From positions 103,616,893 through 103,680,892 of the forward strand of contig CM077594.1 of assembly GCA_039654915.1 (NCBI GenBank): a stretch of 64,000 nucleotides of DNA, read 5' to 3'. Shown here in pieces: positions 55,665 through 64,000 of the stretch. The stretch comes from Aquilaria yunnanensis (taxonomy: Eukaryota; Streptophyta; Magnoliopsida; Malvales; Thymelaeaceae). The notes below the pieces were generated by a model, which was given only the letters and a program-made list of their open reading frames with translations, did no database searches and was not told the origin of the DNA. Each line of letters starts with the position of its first letter. The first letter of the stretch is position 1. A program made the position numbers and the translations under genes.

Positions 55665-57069
55665 TCTTAAATTTGAATCTTAAATACGAGTTTGATAATA
55701 TCAAATCATGATTAGCCGTGATCTGGAGTAGCTACCAGGTACAGGAAGTTGTGTATAAGAAAGAAAAAAAACTTATGACTTTTAAGTTTTTATTCAATGT
55801 CAAATTACCATATCTCAACAGTGCAAGTATAATTAATCCTGCTAATCTTGAACCCCCTTGTTAAACGTAAAAGATGGCTTTGTTGGCATGAAAGCGCAGC
55901 ACAAGCTATACAAAATGTTTTTTTTTTTAATAATCAGGAGAGCTAAAAAAGAAGAACTAAAGTAAAAAGGAAGAAGCATAGTTGTGTGCTGGAATAACAC
56001 GCTTTTGAGGTGCTATTACCAGCAAACAATGATTGAAATTCTCCATCCGAGCTAAAATTTGCTGAGAAAGACTTACCAACAAAGGTGATAGAGGACTTGA
56101 CATACAGAGTGTAGCAAGGACCTGAGATGAATCTAAAAGGACAGTTATATTAGGAAGATTCAGCCAAGATGTAGTAGAAAGAAGCACCATCCAAAGCTGC
56201 CAACTCTGCATGTAAAGCCGAACATCAACATGAAAGAAGAATGTCATCTAGTAACTTTGGAGGACCAGAGACCCCCATTCATATCCAAGCAACTGCACCC
56301 AAACCAGAATTATGTCGCCAAGTACCATCAACCACAAAAATCTCCAGATTTGAACAAGAGTCTAAGACATTCTTAGAACCCCAAACGTGACACGGCAGAT
56401 TATGAGTGCTATACAGCAAAGCTTGAATAACAGACAGTAATCTCTCGCTAACCAACATCTGCTGCATGTGGGCTTCATGTCCGGTAATAATTGATTGGGC
56501 CTGGAAATGAGTATTCTGGAAAAGTTGTGCTATACGACATTCTGACTTGGCATTTTCTTGAACTTTATGGAATATATTAATTTGTGGGCTGCTAGATCGT
56601 GAATTGACATAAATAATCTTCTACTAATTATTTTGATAACAGCCACGGGATAAAAAAACATAAAAATTAGGCGTGCAAGATTCGGCCTTAGCACTACTTC
56701 ACAACAAGAATGTCCCCGTCAAGCAATGGGTCAGATCGTCAGATGATGGATTAGCACCATAGCTAGCTACTCCATTCACTAATTAACTAATTATGGTTGT
56801 GAAATTAAAATTAATTGTACAATAAGTAGATGGCGTTTCAAATCAAATGACTGGTCCATTTTGTCTCTCTGACCCCCCCAATAATGGACACTCGGTTCTT
56901 ATTTCCTCCACCCCGCGCCTGCTTCTGTTTTTATTGTTTATTTACTTGCAAATGCAGTATCTTTCTTAGACACTAAATTGTAGCTCCGGTCCTTGAAGTC
57001 TTATGAACTTTCCAGTATGGTCATATGATTTCCTTCTGGGCGATCTAATTCCGAAATTTCTATTTTACC
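55665..57069. other. Intergenic spacer containing an RNase H remnant
   Basis: Apart from the fragment at 55957-56467, no gene or bounded element is recognised up to the hAT element. Confidence 0.45.
55957..56467 (-). pseudogene. Degenerate RNase H-like (RVT_3) fragment
   Basis: Read on the minus strand, the pieces are VDGTWRHNSGLGAVAWI (first strand of the RNase H fold with its catalytic Asp), then after a stop a stretch with LDSSQVLATLCMSSPLSPL, and finally RVIPAHNYA. This is the order found in plant RVT_3 domains. Stops and a frame change break it. Derived from a LINE polyprotein or a LINE-derived domain gene. Confidence 0.65.
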
Positions 57070-57464
57070 TTGGTAGGTAGAGGTGGGAGGTGGGCCGGGT
57101 TGACCCGGACTTAACCGGGACCGGACCGCCAGTCAAACCCGCCCCGGGAAAAGCCCGTAATACTATGGGCCCAATAGGAGGAGGGAGACGCAAAAAAGAC
57201 CACCTCGGACCAGGAGAAGCCCGCAAAACCGCGCCCGGACCGGCCCAGACCGCTGACCCGCCCCGCCCCACCCCACTGGCGCCGCAACGGCTCCTTGCTG
57301 CCAGTAACGTTAACCTGCGATTTTTTTTTTAAAACAAGGGCTAATTACACAGCAGGCCCTCCAACAGCTTTCTGCTCCATTTCAGCCCCCAAAATTTCAT
57401 TTTTGCCCCTCCCAACAACTAAATTTCAAGGACTTTTTGGTCAAACTAATTTTTCCCCTCCCCC

Positions 57465-57472
57465 TATAAAAA
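57465..57472 (+). promoter_or_regulatory. TATA box of the hAT transposase
   Basis: CCCCTATAAAAACC lies about 190 bp upstream of the first transposase ATG and is followed by a CT-rich leader. Confidence 0.6.
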
Positions 57473-57652
57473 CCAATGCCATTTTCACTCAATCCTCACA
57501 CAATCACTCGATCTCTCTTCTTCATCTACTATATTCTCTCAACCATTCTCCTTATTTTCTTAATCTCTTCCAAATTTCTTACTAATCTCTTCCTAATATC
57601 TTCATAATCCTCTCGTGATTTTGCATTAATCACTACTATTAGTACATGAGGC

Positions 57653-59751
57653 ATGGCTTCAAAAGGAAAGGGCAAGTCCACAGATAGTTCATCTTCCCGC
57701 AACACCGGCCTCCGAGCCCTGTTCCGTCGCCGATCTCAACCCGCCAATAAAGGCATTTCAATTCAAGAGTTTCACGACAATGATGCCGGAATCGATATGA
57801 CGAATTACGATTTGGGTCTCGATGATCAATTATCCGATGATGAAGTGGAAGAGTTGGATGCGATGGCGTCCGGGAATCCGTCAACAGAACCGACGCCTAC
57901 AAGTTATGAACCCGACGTGGAGGAAACTCAAGCACAAGGTAAATCCACGAGACTAACTGCTTGGGTTTGGGAGCATTATGAGCTCATAAACGAAGGGGAG
58001 TTGAGGTACAGAAAATGCAAACATTGCGGGGAAAAATTGGTGCATAGAAAGAATTCCGGCACTGGAACGCTGAAACGGCATATTGAAAATCAACATGCTA
58101 ACGTCCTCCCTAGTATCGAGACTAGTTTTGGAGGACAAACACAACTTAGGTCTACAACCGGCGCCGACGAACCAGGTATATTTCGTTTTAACCAACAATC
58201 TTGTAGAGAAGGTATGGTAAATTAGATGATGCTTACCGAAAAACCTTTTTCACAAGCTGAAGATGTCCACCTAGAATCTTGGATAAAATCACAATTAAAT
58301 CCTACATTTAGAAAAGTATCTAGGAAAACTGCTAGGAAAGAAAGCTTTAGACAATTTGAAGCCGGAAAATCAGATTTGCAAGCATATTTTTCTGCTCTTG
58401 ATCATTGTGTGGCATTTACTTCTGATATGTGGACATCACCTATAGGTCAATTATTCTATTGTGTTACTTTTCATTGGATTAATTTTGATTGGATAATGCA
58501 AAAATGAATTTTGTCATTTAAGGTTATTGAAACAGATCATACTGATTTTCAAATATTTAATTGTATCTTAGAAACTTTACGTGATTATTTTTGTATTGAT
58601 AAAGTTCAGTGCATTTCATTTGATAATGCTTCAAAGATGTTGCTGCTCGCCTTTTGAGTCAAAACTTAAAACCACCGCTCAACGGTGCATTCTTTCACGT
58701 TAGATGCATGTGCCATATTTTGAACATTTGTATGCAAAAGGGTTTAGAAGTTCTCCAAAATGAGATTTTGCCTATTTGAAACTCATTAAAATATTTGATG
58801 TCCAGACCTGCTATTTTGTGTGAATTTAAAAGCTTTTGTATTGAAAATCAAAAAGCATTTTCTTGTAAACGGTTTAAATTGGATTGCCCAACCCGCTGGA
58901 ACTCCACATTTTTTATGTTGCAAGATGCATTACCGTATGCAAATTTGTTGTCACATTTCATGAATTTAAAAATGGGTTTTGAATTTCTTATGACTAAAAT
59001 TTGGGAGAAATGTTCCAAAATCGGTGAATTGCTTAAGTTTTTTTACGAGGCAACTGAATTTTTCTCTGGTGTTTACTACCCAATAAGTCATCAAGTTTTG
59101 TTTCATTTAGTGAACATCACATATGCTTTACATCAGTTTAAAAATGATGAGTTGTTAAAACCGACTGTCAAAGCCATGCGGGCTAAGTGGCTTTAATATT
59201 TCGAAAACATTCCACCTATCTTTTTAGTCGCTTCTTTACTTGACCCGTATGTAAAATTAACGGACACAACAACACTGCTTGAAGAAATTTTTCATACTTA
59301 TTTAGAAATGTCTCATATAAATGTTTTGGCTATGTCTGCTTCTGCTTCCGAGTACTTGCATTCTTTATACAAGTTATATTGTGAGCGGCATTCGGATAAG
59401 GTAAGATCCGAAGCTCCTCAAACCGAGCCTCTAAGGAGATCAATCTCCTTAAGATTCAACTCGGCGTTCCAAATGCTCAAACGACCCCTACCGATGACAT
59501 CGGGATTAGCTGAGGTCGATGACTATCTCAACACATCGTTCGAGCTAAGCAACCTCGACATCTTGGAGTGGTGGAAACAAAAGAGATCAAGATTTCCGAT
59601 CTTATCGATAATCGCACAAGAGATTCTTGCCATTCCAGTATCGACCGTCTCATCCGAGGCAGCGTTTAGTGTCGGAAAATGGGTGATAACAGAAAAACGG
59701 TCAAGATTGACACCCGACGCGGTAGAAGTATGCGTGTGCAACCAAGATTAG
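57653..59751 (+). pseudogene. hAT transposase pseudogene (BED finger to C-terminal dimerisation domain)
   Basis: The first segment (190 codons) starts MASKGKGKST, has an acidic region and a BED-type zinc finger with ligands C122, C125, H143 and H148. Later segments carry the RNase H-like catalytic core region (FTSDMWTS, KLDCPTRWNST) and the C-terminal hAT dimerisation domain (LDILEWWKQKRSRFP, PVSTVSSEAAFS). In-frame stops interrupt it at 58223, 58505, 58777, 59194 and 59749, and one frameshift falls near 58632-58641. Order and spacing match the Ac/hAT transposases of plants. Since most stops are single-base changes, the loss of function looks moderately recent. Confidence 0.9.
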
Positions 59752-60221
59752 GGCCTTGCAGCACTCCGGCAGCAAGACTAAAAGAGTTTGGATGAGGAGG
59801 TAATATCCGATACCGAGACTTGAATTTTTTTTTTCAATCATACATGTAGTTTGTATTTGATCTGATTATGCTGTTCAGCACAGATCATATGTTTCTATTA
59901 TTTATAATTTTCGGAACGTTTTTGCCATTTCAAAATGTAAGACACGTTCCGGTTATTTGTAAGTGTCGTTTGACTTTTTAACTTAATAAAACTTAAACCG
60001 GATGTGGTGTTTTTTTCTTAAAAATATTTCTGACTTATATAATTAATAATTGTTATATATATATATAATTTTTTAACAAAAAAAAAAATGAAACCCGCCC
60101 CGCCCCGTCGAGGCCCGGGACCGGCTCGGAACCGCCCCGCCTTCAACCAGGCTGAGCCCGGTCCTCAGGACCTAGGCCCAGGATCGGCCAGTCCGACCCG
60201 ATTCCCACCTCTATTAGTGGG

Positions 60222-60808
60222 GAGGGACATGCAGCAATGGGATAGCTGAACTACGTACTACGTTTTAGTACCTCTTGGTGTTGATGAAGTTAATAAAATC
60301 TTTGGTAATGATGAGTTGTGCCATAAGAAATATGGTGCTTCATCCGTCAAATAATTGATGAAGCATTTTTTTTGTACATAGAAATTAATATGTGTTTTAT
60401 TTATATTTTTTATTTATTTTTACCCCTAAATAATTTTTTTAAAAAATATATTTTTTCAAGTTTCGTGTAACTTTAAGTGATGATTAAAAAAATTTTAGGT
60501 GCTATATAATGAGAATTAACATAAAGTTAGTAAGATAAATTAAATTTTAAATTTTTTAAAAAAGATAATGCAGCCTTTTTGACACAACTAAAAAATATGA
60601 TTAATTAAAAAAAACAGACAGCACGTCGCTAGCTAGCTTCTTATATCACCTTATCGTCACCTTGTCGACGTTGTGGCAGTAAAATTGAGGAAAGTCGATT
60701 CGTTAATAGGGATAATGAAATATTATTTTAAGCTGACTACAAAACAAAAAAAGAAAAAGGTGGCTGGAGAGGCCATTGACATCTTGTAGGTAGCTAGGAA
60801 AGCTTCAG
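60222..60808. other. Spacer between the hAT and CACTA elements
   Basis: AT-rich, no gene or repeat recognised. Confidence 0.5.
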
Positions 60809-62039
60809 CACTACAAGAATGCAAGACTTTTGATATGAAATATATCGTAGGTGAATCATAGCAAACACGTATTTACAATAAAACATACCATTACATTCAA
60901 TCATTGTAAAAATTTCCATCATAAATAGTAATCATTGCAATACTGTAATAAAAGTGTGCCGACTAAAATAGTCATAACAATTTGTGATGATTTTATAATG
61001 ATTATAATTTGCTACAATTTTACCTCAATATTTATGCAACGAGTAAAATCGTAGCAAATGTAGTTCACATTTACAACAATTATAATTGTTACAACCTATC
61101 ATAAATAATTCTCACGTTTTAGCTACAATTCCTTATATTTCTTGTTTTTTAGAAAAATTTAATTTAATATATTAGTAGTATTTTTTTTTAAATTATTATA
61201 TTATATTAATTATATGAATATAAATTATTTCAGTAGACACTATATTTGTTTAATTTTTTATATTATATTAATTATTATTACAAAATTATGCCAAAATTTA
61301 ATATAAATATAAAAAAATGAATTACTAAACTATAAATATCAATTAAATACATTAATGTGCCTCATAAATACAAAATATCAAATATACATATAATTGTGTC
61401 TTACAAATACAAAAAAAAAATGTGAAAAAAACTCTAAACTTAGTTGCAAACTCCCTAATTTAGTGGTGTCAATCGATTGGCTCAAATACTATCATTCTCA
61501 CCAGTGTATGCCTACAAAAATATGTGGATTAGTTTTCATAATTTTGTTTAACTCATTTAAAAAATTTGTCATTGTTTTTATAATTTAGTTCTCATAATTA
61601 CATACACCATTAACTTCTAATAAATTAAATAACCAAAACAATCACAAATTAACAACCACCTCACAAATAAAATTTTATAACTAATTTCTAACTAATTAAA
61701 ACAAATAAATCAACATCAACCTCATTTACAAATTCATGTTACTAACTTGTAACAAATTAAAGCATTTAAAACAATTAGAAATGTTCATCCACATCATTAA
61801 CACATGCTTAATTTATTAACTTCTAACATATTAAAAATAAGAAATAAAGTACAAAAGACGTTAAACCTCCCTCCAAGTAGGAAATGCGCTAAACAAGGAT
61901 GTTGGGCAGAATTGTGAAGAAATCTACTCCAAGAATGTCTGTTTATGACAAGGAGGTGGAGAAAATTTAGGGGACGAGAATGCTAGTGAAGGAAGAAAAG
62001 AATGGGTGGAGAAGGAGGAGGATGTTGGTGGGTATATAA

Positions 62040-62410
62040 AAGGGAAAATTGTCTCAAAATCATCGCAGAATTGTCGCTAACTTTACTGCCCAATATTTAG
62101 GAAAAATTTTTAAAATTTCAATATACTATGGATACTGGAGTTGTCTCCAACTTTACTCCCCATGCAAAAAATTTTAAATTTTCAGCGTGGCGCCAACAAC
62201 TTTTGACTCTTTGCGACAATTTTTCTTCAATTTTTGAAAACATCGTATAATCATCACTAATTTTACTGCCAAATATTTAGAAAACAAAAATCAACATTTC
62301 AGCATACCATGAATACCTTTAATTGGAGAGTCCAAAGTTGTTGTAGAATCATCGCTAACTTTATCGCCTAGGCAAAAACATTTAAATTTTCAGCATACCA
62401 GCCATAATTT
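62040..62410. repeat. Diverged internal repeats of the CACTA element
   Basis: Units with CTAACTTTACTGCCCAATAT (about 62075, 62263) and AAATTTTCAGCATACC-like segments (about 62180, 62390) recur at ~90-190-bp spacing. Confidence 0.6.
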
Positions 62411-62769
62411 TTGACAATTTGTGAGTTTTTGGAAAGGTCAGGGACCATTATTGTAATTATTATGATGGACTAAAATAAAAATTGAAAAAATTTTGGGATG
62501 CCCTTTAAGTAAATTTAAAGGCTTAGGGTCTAATGTTGTAATTTTGACAATTAATCTTCTAGATCCTTAACCATGCCAAAAATGGAAAATTCTTTTTAAG
62601 CTAAATTTGGAAGTCCCCACAAAATTTGGGGTTTCTAATATCTGTGTCCCAAAAAAGTATGGAATTTCTAAATGTAGAAGTCTCCAAAAAGTGGAAAGTT
62701 TAGGGTTTGTGGTTAGTCTCCCAAAAGTTTGTGGTTTCTAAATTTGAAAGGCTCTAAAAAATTTGGAGT

Positions 62770-63420
62770 TAAGGTTAGTGTTTAGTGTTATTATTAGCGT
62801 TAATGTTTAGGATTATGATTTAGTGTTACTGTTTAAGGTTTTGGTTTGTTTTAGGGTTAGGATTACGATTGATGAGTTTAGGGTTTAGTGTTTAAGGATT
62901 AGGGTTAGGCTAAATTTGGAAGTTTCCCCAACGTTTGAAATTTCTAAATTTGGAAGTCTCCAAAAAGTTTGGAGTTTGGGTTAGTGTTAGGATTAATGTT
63001 TAAGGTAAGTATTAGGTTTAGTGTTAGAGTTAGTATTGTTCGGTGTTTAGGGTTAGGGTTAAGGTTAGGGTTTAGGGTTATGGTTGGATTTTGGGTGTAG
63101 AGTTTACGGTTTCGTGTTTAGCGATTAGAGTTTATGGATAAGGGTTTAGGAATTAAAGTTTAGCTTTTAATGTTAGGGCTTTAGGGTTTAGGGCTAGTGT
63201 TTAGTATTTAGTGTTTAGGCCTTAGGAATTATGGTTACCTTTAGGGGTTTTACGGTTTAATTTGGGTTATGGTTAGGGTTAAAGGGTTTTGGATTAGTGT
63301 TTAGTGTGTGTTTATGATTTAGGGTTTAATGTTTAGGATTGAGGGATTAAGAGTTTATGGTTTAGGGTTTAATGTTTAGGATCTAGGGTTTAGGATTTAA
63401 AAATTTAGGGTTTTAGGGTT
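62770..63420. repeat. Degenerate telomere-like TTTAGGG tract
   Basis: About 650 bp built from imperfect TTTAGGG/TTAGGG/GTTTAGT heptamers on the plus strand, with exact TTTAGGG units scattered throughout (for example near 62880, 63055-63085, 63180, 63370-63415). It is clearly degenerate and lies inside the CACTA element. Confidence 0.85.
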
Positions 63421-63736
63421 AATTGTGGGGAGATTGTAGTAAATAATCCTACGATTTTGCTACGTGTATTTGTTACAACTGTTTTCGTAACAATGTTGTC
63501 ACAAATTTTCCATCAAAAAATCCCCACAAAATTTGTGATGATTAAAATAATCACAAATGTTTCTTCACAAAATTATAACAAATTGCGATGATTTCAATCA
63601 TAGTGAAAGGTATTATAGGAAAATTGTCATAGATGTAGCTATTGACTGGTTCACTCTAATTTTTGCTATGATTTTGCGGCATTTTTATTTGTCTCAATGT
63701 TTATCATCGCAAAAGCTCATCTCTCTTATAGTGCGG

Positions 63737-64000
63737 TGATGCTGCAGAGTATAGCTTTCCAAGAAGAACTGTTGGTACTACTTCAACCAACAATCATCCG
63801 TGTTATTTACTGCTGCATGCTGATGTAAGTGACCAAAACATAGGAAATTGAGAGCAAAAAGTAGGAGTAATAACAAAAAGTATCGTATTTTAAAATTTAA
63901 GTTGGTAGAAAAGTTTTAAAAATAAAAGTACAAGTACGGGAGTGGCATCTAGAATAAAGGAATTATATTACCTAATGTTGGACTCAAAACTAACAGGTTA
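63737..64000. other. Window end, no feature recognised
   Basis: Spacer to the right of the CACTA element. No gene or repeat seen. Confidence 0.5.

Larger units (their letters stand above)
57078..60213 (+). mobile_element. hAT DNA transposon, complete ends, disabled transposase
   Basis: 3.1 kb. Terminal inverted repeats TAGAGGTGGGAGG (left) and reverse complement TAGAGGTGGGAAT (right) are flanked by 8-bp direct repeats with two mismatches: TTGGTAGG (57070-57077) and TTAGTGGG (60214-60221). Both subterminal regions are strongly GC-rich with repeated CCGGGACCGG / CCCGCCCCG motifs, typical of hAT transposase-binding regions. A TATA box (TATAAAAA) at 57465 precedes the transposase. Since the gene is broken, any movement would need help from another copy. 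Confidence 0.9.
60809..63733. mobile_element. Non-autonomous CACTA (En/Spm) element
   Basis: Begins CACTACAAGAATGC and ends CTCTCTTATAGTG, the diagnostic CACTA termini. The flanking trinucleotides are CAG (60806-60808) and CGG (63734-63736), compatible with a 3-bp TSD with one mismatch. Subterminal regions carry many short copies in both orientations of motifs like TTTGCTACAATTTTACC, ATCGTAGCAAAT, TTTTGCTATGATTTTGC and GTCACAAATTTT, as expected of CACTA transposase-binding sites. There is no transposase ORF. The interior holds diverged repeats (62040-62400) and telomere-like repeats. Confidence 0.85.

Noticed and set aside
62770..63420. True chromosome end
   Set aside because: The heptamers are degenerate, lie inside CACTA termini, and ordinary sequence continues on both sides.
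1..64000. tRNA, rRNA or snRNA genes
   Set aside because: No cloverleaf with A and B boxes or conserved rRNA core was noticed by eye. A tRNAscan-SE/Infernal run would be decisive; a high-scoring hit would overturn this.

Overview
The window is nuclear DNA of a flowering plant, most likely a eudicot. It is AT-rich, has spliceosomal genes with GT-AG introns, and carries many plant-type transposable elements. The species cannot be read from the sequence.

Two host genes are well supported. The first (CDS 384-20671, + strand) is a class II formin whose residues match the Arabidopsis FH13 type best: a PTEN-like and C2 N-terminus, a proline-rich FH1 region and an FH2 actin-nucleating domain. I resolve 17 exons that join in frame to about 1292 codons. 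One intron uses a GC-AG boundary, and intron 12 is swollen to 10.7 kb by two Ty1/copia insertions. One is an old antisense relic (8599-12490). The other is a young, nearly identical-LTR, full-length element with an intact 1490-codon gag-pol in sense orientation (12531-17557). The second gene (CDS 31935-35165, + strand) is a reticulon-like protein of the B21 type, with nine exons, about 652 codons, an acidic N-terminal arm and a C-terminal reticulon domain. Both products bear on the cytoskeleton and membranes: formins link actin and microtubules to membranes, and reticulons shape ER tubules. From memory, their Arabidopsis counterparts lie close together on chromosome 5, so this may be conserved microsynteny.

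The rest is a transposon graveyard in which many insertions can be delimited by their target-site duplications (TSDs). At 22.1-29.7 kb is a cluster of long-inverted-repeat fold-back / Mutator-like elements (22139-23131, 23208-23753, 25188-28074, 28200-29713). The third of these carries a Ty3/gypsy-type solo LTR and gene-like fragments. A further fold-back element at 53828-55655 is built from about nine copies of a ~165 bp unit in two opposed orientations. At 41922 lies a Tourist-like MITE. At 43022-46259 is a 3.2-kb solo LTR (Ogre/Tat-like, minus) that contains a 63-bp satellite and sits in a degenerate ~110-bp tandem array. At 48.3-49.7 kb is an AAAGAACAAA-rich higher-order minisatellite. At 51089-52507 is a 1.4-kb solo LTR. 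At 57078-60213 is a complete hAT element with a disabled transposase, and at 60809-63733 a non-autonomous CACTA element that carries degenerate telomere-like TTTAGGG repeats. Fragments of non-LTR retrotransposon ORF2 / RNase H occur at 36.4, 38.7 and 56.2 kb.

I saw no tRNA, rRNA, CRISPR or operon structure. Exon borders were placed by eye from splice consensus, reading frame and recalled family sequence, and could be off by a base or two.
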